A DNA stretch of 64,000 nt from assembly GCA_018056685.1 (NCBI GenBank), contig JAGPFC010000015.1:1-64000 (forward strand), in the 5' to 3' direction. The notes below the pieces were generated by a model that was not told the DNA's origin, did no database searches, and worked only from the letters and a program-made list of their open reading frames with translations. The DNA comes from Smithella sp. GTDB lineage: Bacteria; Desulfobacterota; Syntrophia; Syntrophales; Smithellaceae. Both the position numbers and the translations under genes were made by a program. Of the stretch, positions 1 to 9,059 are shown piece after piece (within the stretch, counting starts at the first letter, position 1; every line of letters starts with the position of its first letter).

Positions 1-3
1 TAT

Positions 4-947
4 ATGTTCCCCACACACGTGGGGATGAACCGCTTGCATTTCTTCAACTGTCATTTTTGCCCCCATGTTCCCCACACACGTGGGGATGAACCGCCGGAAG
101 AAATAACGCCTGTTTGGATGGCGCAAATGTTCCCCACACACGTGGGGATGAACCGACGGCGGCGGGAATTGGACGCCTTCGATTGTTATGTTCCCCACAC
201 ACGTGGGGATGAACCGCTGGAACGCGTTGTCGATTTTCTAAAGGAACATGTTCCCCACACACGTGGGGATGAACCGTTGTAAGAGATTTGCTTTTTGTAT
301 CTGTTCGGATGTTCCCCACACACGTGGGGATGAACCGTCTCTGTCGTGCAATTTTCTACACCTTGTGAAATGTTCCCCACACACGTGGGGATGAACCGCA
401 AACCTTATTTATGCCCTGCAGGGTTCAAAAATGTTCCCCACACACGTGGGGATGAACCGCGGAGTCAATCATCAATTGGCGCATGGCTCGCATGTTCCCC
501 ACACACGTGGGGATGAACCGAATTTTGCCGTGTTCATCCAAATACTTTTTAAATGTTCCCCACACACGTGGGGATGAACCGTCTACGCAGCAACAGGAAC
601 AACCATTTATTCGATGTTCCCCACACACGTGGGGATGAACCGGCAATTTTAGACGGTTTTCTTTGTTTTGTTTTATGTTCCCCACACACGTGGGGATGAA
701 CCGGCAAAACGGCATCGGCACAGAAAGACAAGGAAATGTTCCCCACACACGTGGGGATGAACCGTAAAATGCTTTAGATGTAGGAATAAATCTGTAATGT
801 TCCCCACACACGTGGGGATGAACCGAAAGGATTGCCCGGCTATCTGGCGATTGTTGGATGTTCCCCACACACGTGGGGATGAACAGAGCGTTCCGACCAA
901 AAGGGTGATTACCAAACCATGTTCCCCACACACGTGGGGATGATGGC
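4..947 (+). CRISPR. Type I-E-like CRISPR array, 16 repeats, left end outside window
   Basis: Sixteen 29-bp repeats (ATGTTCCCC...GATGAACCG) start at 4, 65, 127, 188, 248, 309, 370, 431, 492, 553, 614, 675, 736, 797, 858 and 919. They separate 15 unique spacers of 31-33 bp, mostly 32. Each repeat holds a hairpin, CCCCAC-ACAC-GTGGGG, as in type I-E (Cascade) repeats, and its 3' end resembles the GATAAACCG end of the E. coli repeat, so crRNA should be read from the plus strand. The last two repeats are degenerate at the 3' end (GAACAG at 858, GATGGC at 919), which marks the trailer end. The leader and newest spacers therefore lie left of the window, as presumably do the cas genes, since none is present here. 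Confidence 0.97.
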
Positions 948-1026
948 CTATGGTCGCAATACTTTGCGCAAAGACAAATAATTGGGCTGCTTATAAAAAT
1001 CTAAACAAAATGTTTTTACCAGTAAA

Positions 1027-3189
1027 TTATTGACAGTCGCCTTTGACTTTAGACAATTCCAGAAGTTTACAATCCCCCAGCGAGCAGGCTTCCTGAAAAT
1101 CACGACACCCCGATTCTCTTTCATTCTTTAACATATAGACGATCCCCCGGTTATTGTATGAATCGGCGTGGCCCGGTTTCAGGCGAATGGATTCATTATA
1201 GTCCTCAATTGCCCGATTATATTTTTCTATCTCTACATAAGCCGCGCCTCGATTATGATAGGCATCGGCATAATCTTTCTTCAAACTGATGGCCTTGTTG
1301 AAGTATTCGATGGCCATTAGGTGTTGGCCCTGTTTGAAATATTCACTGCCTTTTTTATTGAAGTATTTACCATCCATTTGCCGTAATTCCGTGTCGCGGC
1401 ATTCTTTATTGTTTTGGAATTTTCTTAAATATGAGCAGTTCCCCAAATCACAGGCTTTTTTGAAATCAGCGCATCCCAGTTCTTTGTTCCCCTGGTTGAA
1501 ATGGATCATTCCGAGAGAAAGATAGGCATCGGTATAGTTGTCTTGGAGGCGAACGGCTTCGTTCAAATCATCAAGGCCGCGCTGATATTGCCCCAGCCGT
1601 ATTCCATACGTAATGCCTCTGTTGTGATAGGCTTTCGCATAATCCGGTTTGATGGAAATGGCCTGATCATAATCTTTAAGAGCCTGTTGGTACTGTCCCA
1701 GAGACGCATAGGCATTGCCCCGGTTGTTGAAAGCTTCCAGATAAAAGGGATAAACTTCAATGGCCTTGTTAAAGTCCTGAATCGCTTTTTGATACTGAAC
1801 GAGTTGTAAATGCGTGTTGCCTCTGTTGTTATAAGCATAAGCATAATCCGGCTTTATCCGTATGGCTTCGTTGTAGTTTTCGAGCGCCTGCTGATGTCTG
1901 CCTGTTTCACTGTAATAAAGGCCTCTCTGATTAAAAGCCAACCAGTTATTTTTCGTTACTTTTAAAGCATGATTCCATAGATCGAGGCTGTTGTGCCAAT
2001 ATCCGCATTGCCGCCAGGATAAAATCGTCAGGATGGCGAGGAAAAGCAATCCGGCGGGCAGGAATATCTTCTTTCCGGTTTCTTCGCGAGGGAAGAAAGA
2101 AGGAACGCCCCAGGCCAGCATGATAAAAATGCCGACAGAGGGCAGATACATGTAATTATCGGACATCGATCTCAGGGCGGATCGGAATATGTCCAGAACC
2201 GGTATAATCGTCATCACATACCAGAGCCATCCGACCAATAAAAACGGGAAACGTTTCCGGACCATGATCACGAGAATGCTGATCATCAGAATCAACATGA
2301 CGGAAGCCAGTATCTGCCCCGCGGGCAGTTGATCGGCAAAAGGATAAAAAGCAGCCAGATCGACAGGCCAGAATGTCTTCTCCAGATACGTCATAAATGA
2401 AACAGCGGCATTTTTCAGCCGGGAATCAAGGGGATACTGGGCAATCTTAATATGCTTATTGTACTGGGCAAAAATTGTGATCATGATGAAAATGAAGGAT
2501 AAAATAAAGAACGGCGCTTTCTCTCTGAACTGCCATGATAAATCGTTTTTTTGCTTCTGATCAAACCGTTTCAGCGGCCAGTAATCCAACAGCATCATGA
2601 TGACAGGCAGGGTGACGGCCATGGGCTTGCTCATCAGAGCGCACACAAGGAAAAACAGAACAGGCAGGTATCTTTTGATTACCGGTTTCTCGGCGTAATA
2701 GACATAAAAGCACAAAGTCAGCATCCAGAAAAAGGCGCTTAAGACGTCCTTGCGCTTGGTTATCCAGACCACTGTCTCGACGTGCAGCGGATGGATAGCG
2801 AACAAGGCCGCGACAAAAGCGCTCTGCCAGAAAGCTCCCGTCATACGGTTTAAAAGCCAGAAGAGCAGTAAGGTGCTCAGAATATGCAGGAGAAGATTGG
2901 TGACATGGTAACCACCTGCGTTGAATCCGTAAAGCTGATAATCAAGCATCAGCGAAACCCACGTTAACGGATGCCAGAATTCAGCATACGTTGTGCTGAA
3001 GGCCCAGCGCAAAGAATTCAGGGTTAATCCGGACTGGATCTGTTGATTATCCGTGACATAAACCGGATCGTCAAACGTTACAAAACCGAATTGATGCACC
3101 TGCCAGAAAACGGCGAGGATCAGAACGGTTAAAGAAAGATAGATAACGATCTTTTTTGAAGAACGAGTGCTGTTTGTCTGATTGAACAT
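1027..3189 (-). CDS. TMTC-like multi-pass membrane protein with C-terminal TPR repeats, putative GT-C glycosyltransferase
   Basis: This 720-residue protein has a polytopic membrane half (about residues 15-395) followed by tandem TPR motifs (about 410-700). The first predicted extracytoplasmic loop carries an Asp pair (FDDPVYV, residues 39-45), followed by FWHPLTW and IHPLHVETVVW. This layout matches the TMTC/GT-C family, whose eukaryotic members are O-mannosyltransferases using lipid-linked mannose. The TPR part repeats NNRG and KAYHNRG signatures, and two repeats carry a GCxDFxxACxLGxC cysteine pattern. Bacterial homologues are common but uncharacterised, so the transferase role is inference. 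It starts with ATG at 3189 and lies 13 bp downstream of the aminotransferase gene, so the two may be co-transcribed. Confidence 0.75.
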   Translation of the reverse strand: MFNQTNSTRSSKKIVIYLSLTVLILAVFWQVHQFGFVTFDDPVYVTDNQQIQSGLTLNSLRWAFSTTYAEFWHPLTWVSLMLDYQLYGFNAGGYHVTNLLLHILSTLLLFWLLNRMTGAFWQSAFVAALFAIHPLHVETVVWITKRKDVLSAFFWMLTLCFYVYYAEKPVIKRYLPVLFFLVCALMSKPMAVTLPVIMMLLDYWPLKRFDQKQKNDLSWQFREKAPFFILSFIFIMITIFAQYNKHIKIAQYPLDSRLKNAAVSFMTYLEKTFWPVDLAAFYPFADQLPAGQILASVMLILMISILVIMVRKRFPFLLVGWLWYVMTIIPVLDIFRSALRSMSDNYMYLPSVGIFIMLAWGVPSFFPREETGKKIFLPAGLLFLAILTILSWRQCGYWHNSLDLWNHALKVTKNNWLAFNQRGLYYSETGRHQQALENYNEAIRIKPDYAYAYNNRGNTHLQLVQYQKAIQDFNKAIEVYPFYLEAFNNRGNAYASLGQYQQALKDYDQAISIKPDYAKAYHNRGITYGIRLGQYQRGLDDLNEAVRLQDNYTDAYLSLGMIHFNQGNKELGCADFKKACDLGNCSYLRKFQNNKECRDTELRQMDGKYFNKKGSEYFKQGQHLMAIEYFNKAISLKKDYADAYHNRGAAYVEIEKYNRAIEDYNESIRLKPGHADSYNNRGIVYMLKNERESGCRDFQEACSLGDCKLLELSKVKGDCQ

Positions 3190-3202
3190 AGGATTTCAGG
3201 CG

Positions 3203-4384
3203 TCACGAACATTCCCGGATTGCTTCTGAAAAGCCCGGGATGGCGTTGATAATGGTTTGATCATCAACGCAGTAGGCAATACGGAAATACCCCGGACAGC
3301 CGAAACCGCTTCCCGGTACAGCCAGGATGTTTTTCTTGAGCAGGATTTTGATGAATTCCACATCATCGGGTAGAGGACTTTTCACAAAAAGATAGAAAGC
3401 ACCCTGCGGTTTGGCGAATGTATATCCCGCCTTCGACAGCCCGGCACACAACAAATCACGCTTCTTTTGATACACTTTCACATCGACCGCCGCATCCTGC
3501 AGTTTAAGTACAATTCTCTGCATCAGGGCGGGTGCGTGCACAAAACCCAGAATTCTGGTGCACAAAATCAGGGCGCTGATTAACTCTTTCGCGTCATCCA
3601 GTTTCGGATTGACGGCGATGTACCCTATCCTTTCGCCCGGCAGGGAAAGTGTCTTGGAATACGAATAGGCAACAATGCTGTTGGCGTAGGCTTTTAACAC
3701 GCCGGGCACCTTGATATGGTCATAAACAATCTCATTGTATGGTTCATCAGAGACAAGATAAATGGTTTTATTGAGCTCCCTGCCCTTTTTCTTTAAAAGA
3801 ACGGCCAGGTCCTTTATATTTTTTGGACTATAAACCCTGCCGGTCGGATTATTGGGCGAATTGATAATGATCGCTTTCGTTTTTTTATTGATAGCCTTCC
3901 CAATGGCATCAACGTCGAGCGAAAAATCTTCTTTCGTGTTGACGAATTTTACAACGCCGCCGAAATTTTCCACATAGAAAGGATATTCAACAAAAAAAGG
4001 CTTGAGGACGATCACTTCATCTTTCGGGTCCAGCAGGGATTTAAAAATAACGTTTAGCGCTCCGGCCGCCCCGCAGGACATGACGATATGGTCGGCTGTC
4101 AACTTGAGACCGTAGGTTTTGTTGATCTTTTCTGAAATGGCCTGCCTGGTCTCGGCAAAACCGGCGTTGGGAGCGTAGCCGTGTTTCAGGGGAATATGTT
4201 TGGCGGCAAGATTTCTCAATTCTTTTTTGAATTCTTGCGGCGGTTCCACATTCGGATTGCCCAGACTGAAATCATACACGTTATCCGCCCCGTATTTTTT
4301 TTTCATCAGGGCGCCTTCTTCAAACATTTTCCTGATCATCGATGAATGGGACATCGACGCCTTGAGTTTTTTAGCAATAGCCAT
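3203..4384 (-). CDS. PLP-dependent class I/II aminotransferase
   Basis: A 393-residue fold-type I aminotransferase, probably transferring an amino group between an amino acid and a 2-oxo acid in the cytoplasm. Visible motifs are SPNNPTG (176-182), the Asp that contacts the pyridine nitrogen in SDEPY (212-216), and the Schiff-base lysine in SYSKTLSLPGERIGY (K244). The length is normal for aspartate-type enzymes. Annotators usually call this group aspartate or alanine aminotransferase; the substrate cannot be read from the sequence. The ATG start at 4384 follows the small membrane protein gene by about 20 bp, suggesting one transcript. Confidence 0.88.
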   Translation of the reverse strand: MAIAKKLKASMSHSSMIRKMFEEGALMKKKYGADNVYDFSLGNPNVEPPQEFKKELRNLAAKHIPLKHGYAPNAGFAETRQAISEKINKTYGLKLTADHIVMSCGAAGALNVIFKSLLDPKDEVIVLKPFFVEYPFYVENFGGVVKFVNTKEDFSLDVDAIGKAINKKTKAIIINSPNNPTGRVYSPKNIKDLAVLLKKKGRELNKTIYLVSDEPYNEIVYDHIKVPGVLKAYANSIVAYSYSKTLSLPGERIGYIAVNPKLDDAKELISALILCTRILGFVHAPALMQRIVLKLQDAAVDVKVYQKKRDLLCAGLSKAGYTFAKPQGAFYLFVKSPLPDDVEFIKILLKKNILAVPGSGFGCPGYFRIAYCVDDQTIINAIPGFSEAIRECS

Positions 4385-4405
4385 TTTTTATCGTTCCCGT
4401 TTTTG

Positions 4406-4714
4406 TTATTTTTTCTTTTTGATAATCACGAACAATCCCAGCAAAACTAAAATTCCCGGCAACAAGAACTGAGAATATTTAGCAAGATCAAATCCGTACA
4501 TTTCATTGATAAAAAACGCCACACCGGCGAGGGTAATAATCCAACCGCCGAGGTCTCTGAATTTCTGAATCAATGTGCAAATGCCGACCACAATCAGCAA
4601 TACCGGCCAGGTCTGACCAAAAGCATATGGCGTTGTTTTACTCAGGTAAATCAAAACTCCCAGCGTAATCAAAATCGCTCCACCCGTAAACATTCCCTGT
4701 TTTTTATCGCTCAT
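4406..4714 (-). CDS. Small membrane protein with LiaF/DUF5668-type transmembrane region
   Basis: A 102-residue hydrophobic protein with about four predicted transmembrane segments (roughly 9-26, 35-50, 55-70 and 80-97) and a Lys-rich C-terminus (IIKKKK). The GGAILITLGVLIYL and TWPVLLIVVGI segments resemble the LiaI/LiaF-like transmembrane domain, a family without an established biochemical function. A strong Shine-Dalgarno (AAGGAG) precedes the ATG at 4714. It sits 50 bp downstream of the SPFH gene, so it may belong to the same membrane-organising operon; that link is inference. Confidence 0.6.
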   Translation of the reverse strand: MSDKKQGMFTGGAILITLGVLIYLSKTTPYAFGQTWPVLLIVVGICTLIQKFRDLGGWIITLAGVAFFINEMYGFDLAKYSQFLLPGILVLLGLFVIIKKKK

Positions 4715-4763
4715 AAAAAATCTCCTTCTATGAATTTATTGATAAAGTTTTACCGTATAACTT

Positions 4764-5522
4764 CTATTTATCCTTGAGAAAGGGTTTAAACAAATCAATC
4801 GGGATCGGGAAAACCGTTGTCGAATTATTTTCCGATGCAATCTGATTCAAGGTCTGCAAATAGCGCAACTGCAGCGACATCGGTTGTGTTTCCATGACCT
4901 GTGCGGCTTCAATCAGTTTCTGCGCGGCCTGGAATTCACCTTCGGCATTGATGACCTTGGCTCTTCTTTCTCTTTCCGCTTCAGCCTGCTTGGCCATTGA
5001 CCGTTTCATCTCTTCCGGCAGGTCAATGTGCTTGACTTCGACCAGCGATACCTTAATGCCCCATGGCTCGGTGCTGCGATCCAGAATTTCCTGCAGATGC
5101 ATGTTAATTTTCTCACGCTCGGAAAGGATTTCATCAAGTTCCATCTGACCGCAAACGCTTCTCAATGTGGTCTGGGCAAGCTGCGACGTTGCAAAAAGAT
5201 AATTTTCCACATTGGTCACCGCGGAATTGGCATCCATGACACGGAAATAAACAACCGCGCTGACCTTGATGGACACGTTATCTTTGGTGATAACATCCTG
5301 AGGAGGAACATCCATGGTAATCGTCCGCATATCGATTTTGACGATCCGGTCAATGCCGGGAATGATAATAATCAGACCTGGCCCCTTGACATCGCGGATA
5401 CGGCCGAGACGGAAAATAACCGCCCTTTCGTATTCATTTAATATTTTGATTGCGGATGCCAGAAACATGATAACCAGTACCAGAACGACCATCAGCGGCA
5501 TTGACAATGTACCAAAATACAT
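4764..5522 (-). CDS. SPFH/band 7 membrane protein, slipin (stomatin-like)
   Basis: A 252-residue stomatin/prohibitin-family protein. One N-terminal membrane anchor (about 8-27) is followed by the family signature [12 protein letters not shown] and then [18 protein letters not shown] and VDVPPQD-like segments. After it come the SPFH domain and an Ala/Glu-rich coiled coil ([19 protein letters not shown]). Slipins form large oligomers at the inner membrane and are usually encoded next to NfeD proteases, as here: the NfeD gene lies 35 bp upstream. The Shine-Dalgarno GGAGGAA sits just before the ATG at 5522. Confidence 0.92.
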   Translation of the reverse strand: MYFGTLSMPLMVVLVLVIMFLASAIKILNEYERAVIFRLGRIRDVKGPGLIIIIPGIDRIVKIDMRTITMDVPPQDVITKDNVSIKVSAVVYFRVMDANSAVTNVENYLFATSQLAQTTLRSVCGQMELDEILSEREKINMHLQEILDRSTEPWGIKVSLVEVKHIDLPEEMKRSMAKQAEAERERRAKVINAEGEFQAAQKLIEAAQVMETQPMSLQLRYLQTLNQIASENNSTTVFPIPIDLFKPFLKDK

Positions 5523-5557
5523 ACTAATTCCTCCTTTTCTTAAATTTTTCTTTATAT

Positions 5558-6862
5558 TTATTTTTTGATTTCTTCGACCAGTAATTTCAGCCCGTCCACT
5601 CTGAGTACCTTTACTTTGGCGCCTTTGGGCACGGGCTTATCGCTTCTTGCTTTCCAGTATTCCCCCATTACAAATACTTCGCCTTCAAGGTCGATCTCCC
5701 TGACCACGTCGGCTTCAGCACCGATCATCGCTTCCGCGCCGGAGAAATGCTTGCGCAATTGGGCTTTCACCGCCAGCCAGACCACCACGATAAAGAAACC
5801 GGAGGCAACCAGTACGGCCGGAATCAAAACCTGAAAAGAAAGACGCAAAGCCGGTTCCGGCGTGTCGAACAATAACAGTGAACCTAAAACCAAGGACACC
5901 ACCCCCCCGACGGTCAGCATACCGTGACTCATAACCTTAATCTCCGCGATAAATAAAATCACGCCGAATAGGATCAGCAAAATTCCCGTGTAGCTTACGG
6001 GCAGCGTGGACAGACCGAAAAACGCAAGCAACAGCGATATGCCGCCGATGACGCCGGGCAGAATGGCTCCGGGCGTGGACAGTTCAAAATACAATCCCGC
6101 CAGCCCCACCAGTAGAAGAATATAAGAAATGTTGGGATCGGAAATTGCCGCAAGAATACCCTGACGTGTCCCCATTTTTTTAGTGTTGATGACGGCGTTT
6201 TGGGTATTGATCTTCTTTTTACCGCTGACCAGATTCACTTCCTTCTGATCAATGGCGGCTAGAAGTTTTTCAATATCGGGGGCAACAAAATCGATAACCC
6301 TTAATTTAAGCGCTTCTTCAGCCGTGATGGATTCGCTCTTGCGCACGGCTTTTTCCACCCATTCTTCTGAACGCCCCCTGGTTTTGGCAATGCTGCGGGC
6401 GTAAGCGGCGGCATCATTTTCCAGCTTTTCAGACATGGTTTTATCCTTGTCGCCGGTTGTCCCACCCAGACCGATGGAAACCGGGTGAGCAGCGCCGATA
6501 TTGGTGCCCGGCGCCATCGCGGCAATATGCGCGGCTTCGGTAATAATGACGCCGGCGGAAGCAGCCCGCGCGCCGGAAGGATAAACGAAAACAATCACCG
6601 GCAGGGGAGCGTTCAGAATGCTTTTGGCAATGTCACGCATGGCGGTATCCATTCCACCGGGTGTGTCCAGCAATATCATCAAACCTTCAGCATTATCCTT
6701 TTTGGCGTCATCGATGCTCTTGGCAATGTATTTAGCTGTCGGCGATGTAATGACACCATCAACGGTGATTACATTGAAAACAGGATTTTTTTCCTGCGCG
6801 CCCGCCAGAACAGAAGCGAAGAAGAGAACGGCAATCAATGCGAATTTAATTTTTCCCAACAT
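5558..6862 (-). CDS. nfeD: NfeD-family membrane serine protease (ClpP class), long form
   Basis: A 434-residue long-form NfeD. A signal peptide (cleavage likely after AGA, residue 22) precedes a ClpP-like protease domain (about 28-220) with DTPGG (66-70) and the nucleophile region ARAASAGV (Ser102). Four or so membrane segments follow (about 235-360), then a C-terminal OB-fold domain (about 375-434). In Pyrococcus the homologous protease cleaves the C-terminus of the partner stomatin, consistent with the slipin gene immediately downstream. The ATG at 6862 has a GAGGTG ribosome site. The operon order NfeD, slipin, small membrane protein is clear from spacing. Confidence 0.93.
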   Translation of the reverse strand: MLGKIKFALIAVLFFASVLAGAQEKNPVFNVITVDGVITSPTAKYIAKSIDDAKKDNAEGLMILLDTPGGMDTAMRDIAKSILNAPLPVIVFVYPSGARAASAGVIITEAAHIAAMAPGTNIGAAHPVSIGLGGTTGDKDKTMSEKLENDAAAYARSIAKTRGRSEEWVEKAVRKSESITAEEALKLRVIDFVAPDIEKLLAAIDQKEVNLVSGKKKINTQNAVINTKKMGTRQGILAAISDPNISYILLLVGLAGLYFELSTPGAILPGVIGGISLLLAFFGLSTLPVSYTGILLILFGVILFIAEIKVMSHGMLTVGGVVSLVLGSLLLFDTPEPALRLSFQVLIPAVLVASGFFIVVVWLAVKAQLRKHFSGAEAMIGAEADVVREIDLEGEVFVMGEYWKARSDKPVPKGAKVKVLRVDGLKLLVEEIKK

Positions 6863-6892
6863 GGGTTCACCTCTTGTTTATTATTAAAAGCG

Positions 6893-7612
6893 CTAGAGAT
6901 TTGCTTCCTTCATAATCATCTGGATGTCTTCCCATACCTGTTTTTTAGCCGAAGGATTTCTTAGCAGATATGCCGGATGATAGGTCGGCATGAGTTTTAT
7001 TCCTTCGTATAAATGAAAACGACCGCGCAGGGCGGATATCGGAATTTCTGTTTTTAAAAGTGTCTTGGCGGCAAAAGTCCCCAGCGCGCAAATGATTTCC
7101 GGAGCGATAAGCTGCAGTTGTTTTTTCAGGAAAGGTTCGCATCGGCTGATTTCATCCGGCTGAGGATTGCGGTTTCCGGGCGGACGGCATTTGAGAATAT
7201 TGCAGATGTAAACATCTTTTCTCTGCATTTTCATTCCCTTGACGATGATATCCGTCAAAAGCTGTCCGGCACGTCCCACGAAAGGCAACCCCTGCTCGTC
7301 TTCATCAGCGCCGGGCGCCTCTCCGACAAATACAATTCTTGCTTCGGGATTTCCGACGCCGAAAACAAGGTTTTTTCTGGTTTTTCCCAGAGGACAGAGC
7401 TGACAATCACCCATCTCCTGACGAATGATTTGCAGCATTTGCTCTTTGTTCTTTCCGGCAGATTTAACTCGGGAAACATCTGTTTTAGGCGCAGTCGCTT
7501 TTTGCGGTTTGCTCCAATCGATCCCCACGGATAAACTGTCTCTGTGGATCACTTGCCCTTTGAGCGCTTTCACAGCGTTGAGCAATTCCGTCTGTATGTC
7601 CTCCGTCGCCAA
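6893..7612 (-). CDS. Family 4 uracil-DNA glycosylase, iron-sulfur type
   Basis: This 239-residue enzyme removes uracil from DNA after cytosine deamination. Family 4 signatures are present: GEAPGADED (97-105), HPAYLLR (212-218), and four cysteines (C70, C73, C142, C158) arranged to hold a 4Fe-4S cluster. The first 55 residues are a poorly conserved, charged extension. The start is TTG at 7612, supported by AGGGAG nine bases upstream; no ATG precedes the conserved domain. It lies 15 bp downstream of coaBC and is likely co-transcribed with it. Confidence 0.92.
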   Translation of the reverse strand: MATEDIQTELLNAVKALKGQVIHRDSLSVGIDWSKPQKATAPKTDVSRVKSAGKNKEQMLQIIRQEMGDCQLCPLGKTRKNLVFGVGNPEARIVFVGEAPGADEDEQGLPFVGRAGQLLTDIIVKGMKMQRKDVYICNILKCRPPGNRNPQPDEISRCEPFLKKQLQLIAPEIICALGTFAAKTLLKTEIPISALRGRFHLYEGIKLMPTYHPAYLLRNPSAKKQVWEDIQMIMKEANL

Positions 7613-7627
7613 ATCCAGGATCTCCCT

Positions 7628-8851
7628 TTATTTCTTTCGATTGCCTTTTTTCATGATTTTTTTAACGCGATCCAGAATCGCGTCGGCTGCTTCCATCTTT
7701 GTCATTTTTCCTAATGCTTCCGTTTTGCCATCGCGGTCGATGATGGTAATCACGTTGGTGTCGGTCCGGAAACCGGCACCCTCTTCCCGCAGATTATTGG
7801 CAACAATTAAATCCATCTTTTTCTTTCGTAGTTTTTCTGTGGCGTTTACCAGCAGATTCTGTGTTTCCATGGCAAAGCCGACCAGGATGCGATTGCCTTT
7901 GTGTTTACCGACCTCCGCAATGATGTCGGGATTATTTTTCAGTTCCAGGGAAATATTCTTTTTATCTTTCTTGATTTTCTCAGCGGCTGTTGTGCTGGGA
8001 CAATAATCGGCGACCGCCGCCGCTTTAATGATGACGGTTGCGTTGACGTAATGATCCATCACCGCCTGATACATTTCCTTCGCTGTGCGAACCTTGATGA
8101 TTTCTGCCGCAGGGGGGGGCGGAAGATGGGTCGGGCCGCTGACTAACGTAACGTCCGCTCCCCGTCTTTGCGCCGCGGTCGCCAGCGCGTAGCCCATTTT
8201 ACCGGACGACAGATTGGTGATAAAACGCACAGGGTCCAGCGGTTCTTCAGTAGGCCCGGCGGTGATCAGAATCTTCGAACCTTTTAAATCTTTCGGCGTC
8301 AGCAGATTGGTTATTGCCTCGACAATGTCCTCAATATCCGGCAGGCGTCCCTTGCCCTTTGTTTTGCAGGCCAGTTCGCCCTCGGCGCTTTCCATGAAAA
8401 CATAACCCAGATTTTTCAGTTTGCTGATATTTTCCTGCACCACCGGATTAGCCAGCATTTTATCATTCATGGCCGGACAGATCAGTGTGGGCTTATCCTG
8501 AGCCATGATCGTCGTCGAGAGAAGATCATCGCCGATACCGCAAGCGATTTTTCCGATGATGTTTGCCGTCGCCGGCGCGATAACAAAAGCGTCTGCAAAT
8601 TCCGCCAGTTCAATGTGTGCCATATCGAATTTATCCGCCGGAACAAACATATCCGTATAAACCCGATTTTGTGAGAGCGTCTGCATAGTCAAAGGCGTGA
8701 TGAATTCCTGCGCATTTTTGGTCATAATAACCTTTACCTGCGCTCCTGTTTTAATCAGCGCGCGGACCAGCTCCGCTGCTTTATAAGCCGCAATGCCTCC
8801 CGTAATACCAAGAACTATCTTTTTGTTCGCAAGCATTTTTTTGTTTTCCAT
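7628..8851 (-). CDS. coaBC: Bifunctional phosphopantothenoylcysteine decarboxylase/phosphopantothenate-cysteine ligase
   Basis: CoaBC performs two steps of coenzyme A synthesis: ligation of cysteine to 4'-phosphopantothenate and decarboxylation of the product. The N-terminal flavoprotein (CoaC) half shows GITGGIAAYKA and PAMNDKM. The CoaB half shows ITAGPTEEPLDPVRFITNLSSGKMG. Two starts are possible, ATG at 8851 and ATG at 8836; a longer frame to TTG at 8899 would add 16 residues that lie outside the family. A run of eight G at about 8109-8116 encodes a proline stretch and the frame stays intact through it. Confidence 0.95.
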   Translation of the reverse strand: MENKKMLANKKIVLGITGGIAAYKAAELVRALIKTGAQVKVIMTKNAQEFITPLTMQTLSQNRVYTDMFVPADKFDMAHIELAEFADAFVIAPATANIIGKIACGIGDDLLSTTIMAQDKPTLICPAMNDKMLANPVVQENISKLKNLGYVFMESAEGELACKTKGKGRLPDIEDIVEAITNLLTPKDLKGSKILITAGPTEEPLDPVRFITNLSSGKMGYALATAAQRRGADVTLVSGPTHLPPPPAAEIIKVRTAKEMYQAVMDHYVNATVIIKAAAVADYCPSTTAAEKIKKDKKNISLELKNNPDIIAEVGKHKGNRILVGFAMETQNLLVNATEKLRKKKMDLIVANNLREEGAGFRTDTNVITIIDRDGKTEALGKMTKMEAADAILDRVKKIMKKGNRKK

Positions 8852-9059
8852 TAATGATTCGGATCGATATCTGTAAAAAAAACAATTTTTTCCCAGCAAC
8901 TTTTGATGAAATATAACAGCGCTTTTTTACAATATCAAGGTATAATTATGCTCCATTCTTGAAATGTGATCATTCTTGCTCAGGAGAATTCACTTGCAAA
9001 ACCTTCTGAAAATTATTATAAGCCGCGCATTTGGATACACCTCACCTATTTAGGAGATA

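Noticed and set aside
4-933. Several open frames of 65-168 codons across the CRISPR array with repeated VPHTRGDEP or HPHVCGEH peptides.
   Set aside because: They are produced by the repeat periodicity; no ribosome site or unique sequence supports a protein.
8105-8120. A run of eight G in coaBC that could be a phase-variable tract or frameshift.
   Set aside because: The frame continues through it as a proline stretch in a complete CoaBC; nothing indicates switching.
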